Position numbers and translations under genes: made by a program. Positions 1 to 7,123 of a stretch of DNA of 13,265 bases are shown here, one piece after another. Numbering within the stretch: position 1 is the stretch's first letter; every line of letters begins with the position of its first letter. The stretch is taken from contig CAZOPF010000137.1 in the NCBI GenBank assembly GCA_964581605.1, forward strand, positions 1 through 13,265, written 5' to 3'. The notes beneath the pieces were generated by a model. It did no database searches. It saw only the letters and a program-made list of their open reading frames with translations, and was not told the origin of the DNA. Source of the DNA: CAADGU01 sp964581605 (GTDB lineage: Bacteria; Chloroflexota; Anaerolineae; Promineifilales; Promineifilaceae).

Positions 1-2
1 TG

Positions 3-614
3 ACCTATGAGGGGTATCGGGTGGACACGGCCGTAGATGGCCCCACCGGCTTAGATCTCGCCCGCGAAAACCCACCCGACCTTGTTTTATTAGACATCAT
101 GCTGCCTGGCATGGATGGCCTGGAAGTCTGCCGCCGTCTGCGCACCGTCAGCGAAGTGCCCATCCTCATGCTCACCGCCAAAGAAACCATCGAAGACCGC
201 GTTGTGGGCCTGGATGCTGGCGCGGACGACTATCTGGTAAAACCCTTCGCCTTTGACGAACTGATGGCCCGTGTGCGTGCCTTGTTGCGCCGCACCGCCC
301 CCGCCCAACCCCAGGTCTACCGCTTTGCCGACCTGGAACTGGACACCGGCACCCGCCAGGGACGGCGCGGCGGCCGCATTTTTGATCTCACAGCCAAGGA
401 GTACGAACTACTGGAATTGTTCATGCGCAACCCCCGCCAGGTACTCACCCGCGACCTCATCTTTGACCGTGTCTGGAATTACGACTTTGGCGGCGAGAGC
501 AACATCATCGAAGTATATGTGCGCTATCTCCGCCAAAAAACCGAGGAAGGCGGCCAATCGCGCCTCATCCACACCGTGCGCGGCATTGGCTACGTCCTTC
601 GAGAAGAATCATAA
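3..614 (+). CDS. OmpR/PhoB-family response regulator (5'-truncated)
   Basis: DNA-binding response regulator of a two-component system, partner of the kinase that follows. The reading frame is open from base 3, so the N-terminus (first strand with the acidic pair, roughly 20-25 residues) lies outside the window; the GTG at 21 is internal, not a start. The receiver domain shows the phospho-acceptor Asp in LVLLDIMLPGMDG (codon 93-95), the Thr of LMLTAKE and the conserved Lys of YLVKPF (codon 240-242). A short linker leads to a winged-helix Trans_reg_C domain (about 330-600) with LTAKEYELLELF, a VWNYDF segment and the terminal TVRGIGYVL. The stop at 612-614 is followed after 2 nt by the kinase start, so the two genes are very probably co-transcribed. 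Family assignment is firm; regulon and stimulus cannot be read from the sequence. Confidence 0.95.
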   Translation, partial: TYEGYRVDTAVDGPTGLDLARENPPDLVLLDIMLPGMDGLEVCRRLRTVSEVPILMLTAKETIEDRVVGLDAGADDYLVKPFAFDELMARVRALLRRTAPAQPQVYRFADLELDTGTRQGRRGGRIFDLTAKEYELLELFMRNPRQVLTRDLIFDRVWNYDFGGESNIIEVYVRYLRQKTEEGGQSRLIHTVRGIGYVLREES

Positions 615-616
615 AT

Positions 617-2080
617 TTGTCCCTCCAAAACCGCCTCTTTGTTATCTATACGACCATTTTCACGGTAGCGTTCATGGTGTTCGCTATCATCGTCTACTTC
701 CTGCCCTTAAGCCGTATTCGCGCCGAGGTAGATGGAAATCTGGCAGCCATAGCCTCGGAAATCCAACGGCGGGATGTGCGCCGTTTGCCTGATGGCACCT
801 ATGCCTTTGTAATTGATTCGGAACAGGCATCTCTGGAAACGGCCTCTGCCTTTATCATAATCACCGATATGACAGGTGAAAAAAGTGTCAGATCGAGTAA
901 TTTATTGAGCTTTCAAGGGCTGTTAGATCCAGATGGGTTAACTGATGCCGACCAGATATACCATGATGTCACCCATGAGGATGTCTCGCTGCGCGTCATT
1001 ACCGTTCCCTTCTACGACTATAGTTCAGGAGAACCTGAGCAAATTGGATATGTGCAGGTAGCCCGTCTATTCGACACTTATGAAAGTTTCAGCCGCGTTT
1101 TGGTCCTGGCCCTCTTCGTAGGCTTTGCCGGGGCAACGGCCTCTCTCTTCTTAGCCGTATTGTTGACACCCAGTTCCTTCAAGCCGTTAGAAGATATTGC
1201 TGATGTAGCCCGGCAAATAACAAATGCAGACGATCTGAGCCGCCGTGTGCCATACACGGAACGGGCTGATGAAGTTGGTATACTGGCCCGCTCATTTAAC
1301 CAGCTGTTGGAGCGGTTGGAAAATCTTTTTCAGACACAGCAACGGCTTTTGGCCGATGTTTCTCACGAATTGCGTACCCCATTGACTACCATTCGGGGCA
1401 ATGTAGACCTGATGCGCCGGATGGGTGAAGTGGATGAAGAGTCGCTGCAAATTATTCAGGAAGAGGCAGAGCGGATGACGCGGCTGGTTGGCGATTTGCT
1501 GTTGTTGGCGCGGGCTGATGCAGGCAGTTTGCCGCTTGAGCGGAAGAAGATTGAGTTGGATGGTCTCTTTTTTGATGTATACCGGCAGGTTGGGCTGCTG
1601 AACAAGGTGGTCACTGTGCAAATGGCGGAAATTGATCAGGTATGTGTGATTGGCGACCCTGACCGCCTGAAACAATTGATGTGGAATTTGATTGGTAATG
1701 CGATCAAATATACCCCGGCCGGCGGGGAGATAACGCTTAGTCTCTCGCAAAAGGATGGCTGGGCCTGCATTGAAGTGGCGGATACGGGTGTTGGCATTCC
1801 CCCACAAGATTTGCCTTATATCTTTGAGCGGTTTTACCGGGTGGACAAAGCACGCACCCGGCAGCAAGGAGGCTCAGGGTTGGGCCTTTCGATTGCCCGT
1901 TGGATTGCCCAGGCACATGGCGGGCGCATTGAGGTGACGAGCGCAGTGGGAGTGGGCAGTACGTTTCGTGTCTGGCTACCGGCCATTAACACCACATCAT
2001 CGGCGGCTGAAGATAATGGAGAATTAGAAGCGACTCGCCCAGGGATGAGGGTGTTGAGTGTGCCGTTCCGACGGCCGTAA
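617..2080 (+). CDS. HAMP-domain sensor histidine kinase
   Basis: Membrane sensor kinase of 487 aa that would phosphorylate the upstream OmpR-type regulator. Order of parts: TM1 about residues 8-30, an extracytoplasmic sensor region of about 130 residues without a recognised fold, TM2 about 161-183, HAMP about 185-238, DHp with H-box VSHELRTPL (phospho-His 250), and a HATPase_c domain with N-box NLIGNAIKYTP (357-367), G1 DTGVGIP (389-395), F-box FERFYRVD (403-410) and G2 GGSGLGLSI (418-426). All catalytic boxes look intact. The start is TTG at 617, 2 nt after the regulator's stop, with a purine-rich GAGAAG about 10 nt upstream; no better ATG gives a complete TM1. About 30 residues follow the usual WLP end of the ATPase domain and look disordered. 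The last codons and the stop overlap an ACGGCCGT octamer. Confidence 0.95.
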   Translation: MSLQNRLFVIYTTIFTVAFMVFAIIVYFLPLSRIRAEVDGNLAAIASEIQRRDVRRLPDGTYAFVIDSEQASLETASAFIIITDMTGEKSVRSSNLLSFQGLLDPDGLTDADQIYHDVTHEDVSLRVITVPFYDYSSGEPEQIGYVQVARLFDTYESFSRVLVLALFVGFAGATASLFLAVLLTPSSFKPLEDIADVARQITNADDLSRRVPYTERADEVGILARSFNQLLERLENLFQTQQRLLADVSHELRTPLTTIRGNVDLMRRMGEVDEESLQIIQEEAERMTRLVGDLLLLARADAGSLPLERKKIELDGLFFDVYRQVGLLNKVVTVQMAEIDQVCVIGDPDRLKQLMWNLIGNAIKYTPAGGEITLSLSQKDGWACIEVADTGVGIPPQDLPYIFERFYRVDKARTRQQGGSGLGLSIARWIAQAHGGRIEVTSAVGVGSTFRVWLPAINTTSSAAEDNGELEATRPGMRVLSVPFRRP

Positions 2081-2092
2081 CCCTATATAGTG

Positions 2093-2135
2093 GCTGGTAG
2101 CTGGTAGCTGGTGGCTGGTTGTTAGTACCAGCCAC
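2093..2135. repeat. Heptad tandem repeat forming a palindrome between convergent genes
   Basis: Four tandem 7-mers, GCTGGTA GCTGGTA GCTGGTG GCTGGTT (2093-2120). The end of the array pairs with a downstream complement: GTGGCTGGT (2111-2119), 7-nt loop, ACCAGCCAC (2127-2135), a perfect 9-bp stem. It sits between the stop codons of the kinase (+) and the PspC protein (-) and could act as a two-way hairpin terminator, but neither strand has a T-run after it. Similar GGCTGG palindromes occur near 4391 and 10066. Confidence 0.8.
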
Positions 2136-2142
2136 TAATATG

Positions 2143-2541
2143 TTATTGATTCCGCCGCGAATACAAGTAAACGCCCACACCAATAATCAACAGCGGCCAG
2201 AAAAGGCCACCCAACCAGCCTGGCTGATTTGCCAAAAAAAAGAGACCTAACACAATCAACGCAATACCGATAGCCGAGGGCTGGCTCAGTCGGCGGGCGC
2301 TGCGGCCCATATCGTCCAGGTTTTCTTTGAGCACGACCGTGCCCCCATCCGCCCCATCCGCTTGCGGCATAATCAGCCACAACACCCCATAAATCACCAG
2401 CCCCATGCCGCTGGCAAAGGCCAATAAAATGAACAACAGGCGTACCCAGAATGTTTCAACATCCAGATATGTGGCAATACCACTGCATACCCCGGCAATG
2501 ACTCTATCCTGTTCACTGCGTTCTAATCTATTTTCCGACAT
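2143..2541 (-). CDS. PspC-domain membrane protein
   Basis: Small inner-membrane protein of 132 aa. Residues about 5-62 are a PspC domain (RSEQDRVIAGVCSGIATYL, then a hydrophobic helix ending LWLIMPQ). PspC proteins are linked to the phage-shock and cell-envelope stress responses, sensing or buffering membrane damage. After a charged loop (about 62-88), residues about 90-127 form two more hydrophobic helices split at NQPGWLGG, like the C-terminal membrane modules of LiaF/PspC-type proteins. The start is ATG 2541, because GGAGG lies 8 nt upstream; an upstream in-frame ATG (2547) has the same GGAGG only 2 nt away and is unlikely. The gene converges on the two-component pair. A joint role in envelope stress is plausible but is inference. 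Confidence 0.9.
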   Translation of the reverse strand: MSENRLERSEQDRVIAGVCSGIATYLDVETFWVRLLFILLAFASGMGLVIYGVLWLIMPQADGADGGTVVLKENLDDMGRSARRLSQPSAIGIALIVLGLFFLANQPGWLGGLFWPLLIIGVGVYLYSRRNQ

Positions 2542-2601
2542 ATTCATCGCCTCCAGCTTTTGAACTGCCACCTATACGCCTGCTCTGGGGCATGGTTGCA
2601 T

Positions 2602-2630
2602 TTGACATTTAATGGGGCGTATGGGAGAAT
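2602..2630 (+). promoter_or_regulatory. Sigma70-type promoter for tRNA-Arg
   Basis: Consensus -35 TTGACA (2602-2607), 17-nt spacer, -10 GAGAAT (2625-2630, 4 of 6 matches). The predicted transcription start falls about 6 nt before the mature tRNA 5' end. Confidence 0.7.
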
Positions 2631-2642
2631 TTTGCCGCATTT

Positions 2643-2714
2643 GCCCCTGTAGCTCAGAGGATAGAGCGTTGGTCTCCGAAGCCATGTGCCCGCGTTCGAG
2701 TCGCGGCAGGGGCA
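2643..2714 (+). tRNA. tRNA-Arg (anticodon CCG)
   Basis: A 72-nt cloverleaf can be drawn in full. Acceptor GCCCCTG pairs with CAGGGGC; D-arm GCTC/GAGC; anticodon loop CTCCGAA gives CCG; variable loop GTGC; T-arm CCGCG-TTCGAGT-CGCGG; discriminator A. The first pair of the anticodon stem is a T-T mismatch and the last a T-G wobble, so that stem is weaker than usual. CCA is not encoded. The gene has its own promoter just upstream and an intrinsic terminator 16 nt downstream, so it is probably monocistronic. Confidence 0.93.
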
Positions 2715-2730
2715 CACATAGATGAACACA

Positions 2731-2761
2731 AAAGGCCACCATGACAGGTGGCCTTTGCTTT
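2731..2761 (+). terminator. Intrinsic terminator after tRNA-Arg
   Basis: Perfect 10-bp stem AAAGGCCACC (2731-2740) / GGTGGCCTTT (2747-2756), 6-nt loop ATGACA, followed by GCTTTTG. It closes the tRNA-Arg transcript. The U-tract is short and interrupted, but the 5' A-run makes the hairpin bidirectional in form. Confidence 0.8.
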
Positions 2762-3038
2762 TGGGATATTGGGGGCACGGCCGTTGCCGGGATACGGCAG
2801 GTAACAGTTGCGCTATCCCTGCGGTTCTTGTGGGTTGATATTGCGGTGACAAAACGGCCGTATGCCGCATTTTGTCACCGGCGTTTTGTCAATCCGGTAT
2901 TCGTCCAGGTTCCGGGTTTCCCTTGTGGCCTATCGCTATTTTGCTTTTTCTGGCAAACTGCTAGAATCCGCCGCGTTGAAGTTCCGGGTTGAGAACGGGA
3001 AACAACAAGAATAAAAGGTAATTGGATATTGAGTGTGT
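2757..3038. other. Gene-free region with several inverted and direct repeats
   Basis: No credible gene was found in these 280 nt. Visible structure: two ACGGCCGT octamers (2777, 2854); inverted repeat GGGATA (2789-2794)/TATCCC (2814-2819); a strong compound hairpin CGGTGACAAAA (2844-2854)/TTTTGTCACCG (2870-2880) with an inner CGGC/GCCG stem; a partial second copy of the right arm, TTTTGTCA (2884-2891); and a direct repeat GTTCCGGGTT near 2909 and 2981. TAGAAT (2962-2967), with TTGCTT 15 nt upstream, is a possible weak promoter for the next gene. Confidence 0.6.
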
Positions 3039-3575
3039 ATGTCTGAGCAAGCAAGTGAAGAGGCGGCACGGCCATCTGGCAAACCAAAACGCCCGGCAAA
3101 GCAAAAAAAGGTAGAGCGGTCGCCCGTGGAGTTGGCTACCATGAAATTTGCCGCTTGCGGCCGGTGCAGTTATTTTTGGGCGGGCAGCCAGGTGTTGGTT
3201 GGAGCAGAGCAGGCAGCGGCGGCCGTTGAACAGCGCCAGGGTGGTTGGATTAGCTTGCCGTGGAACCAGGCCATGAGCAATCTCATTCACAAATCGTATG
3301 GCGTGCTGGTGGACAGCGACTTTTTCCATTATGAGAGCTGTTGCCCAGAGTGTCGCCGCACGTTTGCTGTGCAATTACGCCAGCCCTTGACAACAAATGA
3401 AGAAGATCTGACGGCCGCAGCGACCCTGCCCGCTCTGCCACCACCGCCCGCCATCATCATTGATCTGGCAAAATATGATTCGCTGGATAATCCCGGTGCC
3501 GGGCTTCCACCTGCGGCCCCAAATGAGGGCCTCTATGTACTTCGTGTGCAGTTGCACATTCAGCCCCCTCAATAA
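3039..3575 (+). CDS. Hypothetical protein with putative Zn-binding CxxC pairs
   Basis: Unrecognised 178-aa protein, probably cytoplasmic: no signal peptide or TM segment. The first 30 residues are rich in Lys, Pro and Ala and look disordered. The core carries C40-G-R-C43 (in FAACGRCSYFW) and C101-C-P-E-C105 (in ESCCPECRRTF), a CxxC...CxxC spacing that could bind one zinc as a split ribbon with about 60 residues between knuckles. The C-terminal part holds a Pro/Ala linker and a terminal YVLRVQLHIQ strand. Start chosen is ATG 3039; a GTG at 3033 is in frame, and no strong Shine-Dalgarno decides. It ends 20 nt before the stop of the convergent methyltransferase. The CxxC pairs favour a real protein, but the function is unknown. 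Confidence 0.7.
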   Translation: MSEQASEEAARPSGKPKRPAKQKKVERSPVELATMKFAACGRCSYFWAGSQVLVGAEQAAAAVEQRQGGWISLPWNQAMSNLIHKSYGVLVDSDFFHYESCCPECRRTFAVQLRQPLTTNEEDLTAAATLPALPPPPAIIIDLAKYDSLDNPGAGLPPAAPNEGLYVLRVQLHIQPPQ

Positions 3576-3595
3576 TCCGTAGGATTCCCCGCATA

Positions 3596-4366
3596 CTATC
3601 CTCTTTGTCGCCGTGCTTCAAAAAGGAGCACGGCCGCCGCAATGGCCGCATTGAGCGATTCGGTGGCTGCTGACATGGGGATGGTAACACGGCCGTTTGC
3701 TAACTGATACGCTGCCTGCCCGGCCCCGCCTGCTTCGCTGCCAATGATGAGGGCTGTGGGTGGCTGCCAGTTTACGGCCGTATAAACCTCCCCTTCATCC
3801 ACTGCTGCCAGCCACACCGTCATCCCTTCCACCACTTCTGCTATTTGTGCCCAACTAAGCGACTGAATGGGCAGCCGCAGCAACGCCCCCATGCTGCCGC
3901 GCACCACTTTAGGGTTGGTAGCGTCTACACTGCCCGGCGTCAGCAGCACCCCATCCACCCCGGCAGCAGCGGCCGTGCGACAAATAGTGCCTAGATTGCC
4001 TGGATTATTCATGGCGTCGAGGATGAGGAGGAGAGACGGCCGGGCCGGCCAGGGAAGCTGTGGGGTGGGCACAACGGCTAACACACCAGGGGGTGTTGTT
4101 GTATCACTCATCGCTGCCATCACCGCCTCGCTAATCAATAAGCCTGCATGGTGGGTGAATTCGGCAAGCTGCGCTAAAATTTCGGTATGTGTGGCTTGCC
4201 ATGCAAGAGTATAAAATAGATAACGGGGCACAATCTGGTGGCGCACCAATTCGGCCAGCCAGCGGTTGCCCTCCACCACAAAAAGCTGTTCCTGTGCTCG
4301 GAATCGGCGCTCCGCTTGCAGACGGCGCACGTATTTCACTTTTTCATTAGCCGGGCTAGTTATCAT
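3596..4366 (-). CDS. TrmH/SpoU-family RNA 2'-O-methyltransferase
   Basis: SAM-dependent ribose methyltransferase (SPOUT fold), 256 aa, probably acting on 23S rRNA or tRNA. The N-terminal region (about 1-95) matches the SpoU substrate-binding domain: start ITSPANEKVKYVRRL, then LFVVEGNRWLAEL. The catalytic domain (about 110-256) shows motif 1 NPGNLGTICRTA (121-132, catalytic Arg 130), motif 2 IIGSEAGG (207-214) and motif 3 IPMSAATESLNAAIAAAVLLFE (229-250; Ser-Leu-Asn 237-239), which form the trefoil knot and SAM site. Length and order are typical. RlmB-like versus generic TrmH-type cannot be separated by eye, so no symbol is given. No Shine-Dalgarno precedes the ATG at 4366; a TACAAT box 7 nt upstream suggests a leaderless transcript. 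It is divergent from the UbiA gene and convergent with the zinc-ribbon gene. Confidence 0.93.
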   Translation of the reverse strand: MITSPANEKVKYVRRLQAERRFRAQEQLFVVEGNRWLAELVRHQIVPRYLFYTLAWQATHTEILAQLAEFTHHAGLLISEAVMAAMSDTTTPPGVLAVVPTPQLPWPARPSLLLILDAMNNPGNLGTICRTAAAAGVDGVLLTPGSVDATNPKVVRGSMGALLRLPIQSLSWAQIAEVVEGMTVWLAAVDEGEVYTAVNWQPPTALIIGSEAGGAGQAAYQLANGRVTIPMSAATESLNAAIAAAVLLFEARRQRG

Positions 4367-4372
4367 AACGGG

Positions 4373-4378
4373 TATTGT
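4373..4378 (-). promoter_or_regulatory. Putative leaderless -10 element for the SpoU methyltransferase
   Basis: On the minus strand, TACAAT ends 7 nt before the ATG at 4366, which would place transcription start at or next to the start codon. A weak TTAACC sits about 18 nt further upstream. There is no Shine-Dalgarno. Inferred from spacing only. Confidence 0.4.
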
Positions 4379-4390
4379 AGCGGGTTTAGG

Positions 4391-4450
4391 GGCTGGTGGT
4401 TAATGGCTGGTAATAGGCCACCAGCCTCCAATCACCAGTCACCACCCCCC
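4391..4450. repeat. GGCTGGT palindromic intergenic repeat
   Basis: Perfect 9-bp inverted repeat GGCTGGTGG (4391-4399)/CCACCAGCC (4418-4426) with an 18-nt loop. The left side is a two-copy 14-bp (2 x 7) repeat beginning GGCTGGT (4391 and 4405); the right side continues with ACCA-rich partial complements to 4450. It lies between divergent genes, so it is not a terminator for either. It shares GGCTGGT with the element at 2093-2135. Confidence 0.65.
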
Positions 4451-4461
4451 CATAAGGAACC

Positions 4462-5310
4462 ATGATGCTGCGAGAATTGAGGGGATTATTCAAGTTGGGA
4501 CGGCCGTTAACCAGCCTGACGGGTGGGTTGGCGGTATTGTTGGGCGGTTATGTGGCCGGGACGGGAGAGTGGGCACAGATAGGGCTGGCCGTGCTGGCCA
4601 CCTTCCTCATTTCCATGGCTGCCAATGCGTGGAATGATTACCTGGACATTGAAATTGACCGTGTGAATCAACCACAACGGCCGTTGCCTTCCGGCCAGGT
4701 GCGCCCTCGTTCTGCCTGGATATTTTCACTTGTATTAACGGCCGCTTCTCTGTTCATCGCGGCATTGATTGGTTGGGCAGCTTTTGCTATTGCCTTCATT
4801 TCCACCCTTTTGCTCTATCTGTACTCCTGGAAATTCAAAAGCACTGTGTTATTTGGCAATTTTACCGTGGCTTCCATTTCGGCGATGAGTGCCGTGTTTG
4901 GTGGCATTGCCGCGGGTAATGTCCGGCCATCGTTATGGCTGGCGGCCGTTATCTTTACCGCCATCATGGGGCGGGAAATCTTGAAAACTTTGGCCGATTA
5001 TGAGGGTGATTTACGCCATCAATGCCGCACGATTTCCACTGTCTGGGGGCGGCGGTCAGCGCGTGTGGCCTTTTTCCTGTTGGGAGCTATGACCATTGTG
5101 GTGATGATGCTGCCTTATCGTGTGGGTGGCTACCAGCGCATATACGCGCTCATTGTAGTTGTAGGAGTATATCCGGTGCTGCTCTATGTGCTGTTGCGCG
5201 TCACACATTACCGCACTGGCCCACAGCTGGAACGGCTCAGTCAATTAATGAAGTATGATTTTCTCATCTGGTTTGCGGCCGTCTTGTTAGGGGCTAATGC
5301 CGCTTCATAA
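4462..5310 (+). CDS. UbiA-family prenyltransferase
   Basis: Integral membrane prenyltransferase of 282 aa that would attach an isoprenoid chain to an acceptor. The first Asp-rich motif is NDYLDIEIDRVNQPQRPLPSG (N58, D59, D62, D66), the Mg/diphosphate site; the second is DYEGDLRH (D179, E181, D183). About eight hydrophobic helices surround them. The NxPxRPLPSG form and the DYEGD motif are closer to geranylgeranylglyceryl-phosphate and chlorophyll-synthase-like members than to E. coli UbiA, but the acceptor cannot be fixed from sequence alone. ATG 4462 is listed; AAGGA (4454-4458) is only 3 nt from it and 6 nt from the adjacent ATG 4465, so translation may begin at 4465. RPL of the first motif is spelled with an ACGGCCGT octamer. 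The gene stands alone, 52 nt before moxR. Confidence 0.9.
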   Translation: MMLRELRGLFKLGRPLTSLTGGLAVLLGGYVAGTGEWAQIGLAVLATFLISMAANAWNDYLDIEIDRVNQPQRPLPSGQVRPRSAWIFSLVLTAASLFIAALIGWAAFAIAFISTLLLYLYSWKFKSTVLFGNFTVASISAMSAVFGGIAAGNVRPSLWLAAVIFTAIMGREILKTLADYEGDLRHQCRTISTVWGRRSARVAFFLLGAMTIVVMMLPYRVGGYQRIYALIVVVGVYPVLLYVLLRVTHYRTGPQLERLSQLMKYDFLIWFAAVLLGANAAS

Positions 5311-5362
5311 AATGAAAACGTGTTTTTAGTGATCGTTCACCTGTTAACGAGGAAAGCCCATC

Positions 5363-6250
5363 ATGGAAATTGGCTCAATTGATGAACTGCAAAACGCGCT
5401 GAAGGGGCGTTTTTATATTGCCGACCGGGGATTGGCGACGGCCGCCTACCTGGCATTGAAACTGGAACGGCCGTTGTTCCTGGAAGGGGAACCAGGCGTA
5501 GGCAAGACGGAGATAGCCAAAACGCTGGCCGACCTGCTGCAAACCGATCTGATCCGGCTGCAATGTTACGAAGGGCTGGACGTGAACCATGCCGTCTACG
5601 AGTGGAACTATACCCGGCAAATGCTGCACATTCGCCTGTTGGAATCACGCGGCGAGAAGGCGACGGAAGGGGAGTTGTTTGGCGCGGATTATTTGTTGAA
5701 ACGGCCGTTGCTGCAAGCTATCGAAGAATCCCGCACCCACCGCCCCGTCCTGCTCATTGATGAAATTGACCGCAGCGACGAAGAGTTTGAAGCCTTCCTG
5801 CTGGAAATCCTGTCCGACTTCCAAGTGACCATCCCCGAAATTGGCACGCTAAAAGCGCGGCACAAACCGGTGGTCGTCCTCACCTCCAACCGCACCCGTG
5901 AAGTGCATGACGCCCTCAAACGCCGTTGCCTCTACTACTGGATTGATTACCCCACCTTCGAGAAGGAGTATGACATCGTCCGCGCTAAAGTGCCCCACGC
6001 CCCGGAGATGCTGGCGCGGCAGGTGACCGCCTTCATTCAAGAACTGCGCGAAGCCGACCTGTATAAAATCCCCGGTGTGGCCGAGACGCTGGACTGGACG
6101 GCCGCTCTCGTCGCTCTGGATCAGCAGGCGTTGAGCATAGACGTGGTCAACGAAACCCTGGGCGTCATCCTCAAATATCAGGATGACATCGAGCGCGTCA
6201 GTGGCGAAACTGCCCGCCTGATGCTGGAACGCATCCGGGCCAACCAATGA
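5363..6250 (+). CDS. MoxR-type AAA+ ATPase (CoxD-like)
   Basis: Cytoplasmic AAA+ ATPase of 295 aa, a MoxR-class chaperone that works with VWA proteins to mature or activate enzyme complexes, often metalloenzymes. Visible motifs: Walker A GEPGVGKT (42-49), Walker B VLLIDEIDRSD (129-139), sensor 1 LTSN (173-176), then the ALKRRC arginine-finger region (184-189) and IDYP, and a C-terminal helical lid with a conserved LDWTAAL segment. The length is normal for a single AAA+ module. GAGG at 5349-5352 gives a Shine-Dalgarno 10 nt from ATG 5363. The usual partner, a CoxE-like VWA protein, lies downstream on the same strand (7972-9201), with a DUF4058 gene and an SRPBCC gene between. Similar ATPases serve CO dehydrogenase (CoxD), but no cox structural gene is in the window, so the client is unknown. 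Confidence 0.93.
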   Translation: MEIGSIDELQNALKGRFYIADRGLATAAYLALKLERPLFLEGEPGVGKTEIAKTLADLLQTDLIRLQCYEGLDVNHAVYEWNYTRQMLHIRLLESRGEKATEGELFGADYLLKRPLLQAIEESRTHRPVLLIDEIDRSDEEFEAFLLEILSDFQVTIPEIGTLKARHKPVVVLTSNRTREVHDALKRRCLYYWIDYPTFEKEYDIVRAKVPHAPEMLARQVTAFIQELREADLYKIPGVAETLDWTAALVALDQQALSIDVVNETLGVILKYQDDIERVSGETARLMLERIRANQ

Positions 6251-6262
6251 AATAACTATTCC

Positions 6263-6271
6263 TGTTATAAT
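6263..6271 (+). promoter_or_regulatory. Extended -10 promoter for the DUF4058 gene
   Basis: TGTTATAAT: a perfect TATAAT (6266-6271) with the extended TGn. No good -35 is seen, as is common with extended -10 boxes. It lies just after the moxR stop, so the DUF4058 gene and possibly the genes behind it can be transcribed apart from moxR. Confidence 0.6.
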
Positions 6272-6309
6272 GTGCGGCAAGTAACAAAAAGCGGATACAG
6301 AGGAAAATT

Positions 6310-7092
6310 ATGCCATCTCCATTTCCTGGTATGGATCCTTACCTTGAATCCCCCTCAATCTGGGAGGATTTTCACGCAAATCTGGCGGGCGAAATTCAAG
6401 CACAATTAGCCCCTAAAATTAGCCCACATTATATTGCCGCCCTCATACCACGTGTTTCTTATGAAGAAATCATCATTGGCGAGCGTCCGGTAACAATCAA
6501 ACCGGATGTAAGTATATTGCAGATTGACAAACAACCATTTTCAGGCACAGCTACCGCTATTGCCCCAGCCCCCTTAACAGCTCCTGTTATTGAAGAAATA
6601 CCAGTAAAACTGTGGTCGGTGCAGATAAAAAGGACCGATAGTGGAACTTTAGTGACGGCAATCGAGATTCTATCGCCAGTCAACAAACGACGAGGTCATC
6701 AGGCATATCTCGACTATCAGCGTAAACGGCGAGCTTTACGCAGGCAAGAAGTGCATTTATTAGAGATTGATTTGCTGCGTCAGGGGGAAAGGTTTCCGGT
6801 GCAAGAAGTCAAACTACCTAATACGCCTTATTTTATTTTCTTGCAACGGGCAACAGCAGCGCGAGTGGAAATCTGGCCTGCCCCTCTTTTAGAGCCACTC
6901 CCACTTATTCCCGTCCCGCTGAAAGAGCCTGATCCGGATGTGCCTCTTGATCTTAATCTGGCCATTCGCACAATTTATGATAGGGCATTTTATCAATTAC
7001 GCATCAACTATGAGCAACCTCCGCCTAAACCTAACCTGTCCGCCCATGAACTTACCTGGCTAGAGGCCAGGTTACAAGCCTCTGAACCTTAA
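6310..7092 (+). CDS. DUF4058 family protein
   Basis: Complete 260-aa protein beginning MPSPFPGMDPYLESP-SIWEDFHANL, the signature start of DUF4058, a family of unknown function common and often multi-copy in cyanobacteria, Chloroflexota and Planctomycetota. Other visible blocks are YIAALIPRVSYEE, TAIEILSPVNKR (63-bp-scale core with Glu and Lys residues), YLDYQRKRRALRRQEVHLLEIDLLRQG, and a terminal YDRAFYQLRINYEQPP. The EILSPxNK...KR...LLEIDLLR pattern recalls PD-(D/E)xK nuclease-like folds (E, then ExD/K), but this is only a suggestion. The start is supported by AGAGGA (6299-6304) 5 nt before ATG 6310. The gene has its own extended -10 promoter, contains no ACGGCCGT octamer, and is clearly AT-richer than moxR and the VWA gene, which suggests later insertion into the MoxR-SRPBCC-VWA unit. 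Confidence 0.9.
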   Translation: MPSPFPGMDPYLESPSIWEDFHANLAGEIQAQLAPKISPHYIAALIPRVSYEEIIIGERPVTIKPDVSILQIDKQPFSGTATAIAPAPLTAPVIEEIPVKLWSVQIKRTDSGTLVTAIEILSPVNKRRGHQAYLDYQRKRRALRRQEVHLLEIDLLRQGERFPVQEVKLPNTPYFIFLQRATAARVEIWPAPLLEPLPLIPVPLKEPDPDVPLDLNLAIRTIYDRAFYQLRINYEQPPPKPNLSAHELTWLEARLQASEP

Positions 7093-7110
7093 CCTACAGC
7101 CAACTAATAG

Positions 7111-7116
7111 TAGACT
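7111..7116 (+). promoter_or_regulatory. Putative leaderless -10 element for the SRPBCC gene
   Basis: TAGACT fits TAnnnT and ends 7 nt before ATG 7124. There is no Shine-Dalgarno between the DUF4058 stop and this ATG. Spacing fits a transcript that starts at the ATG; inferred only. Confidence 0.4.
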
Positions 7117-7123
7117 TTGCATA

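Noticed and set aside
1292..1867. Minus-strand ORF of 191 aa
   Set aside because: Antisense to the HAMP/DHp/ATPase part of a clearly real kinase; no family features.
2111..2135. Rho-independent terminator between the kinase and PspC genes
   Set aside because: The hairpin is good but neither strand shows a T-run after it; kept as a repeat.
5329..5340. GTGATCGTTCAC near-palindrome before moxR as an operator
   Set aside because: Ten of twelve symmetric bases in a 50-nt spacer is suggestive only; there is no clear promoter next to it and no second copy in the window.
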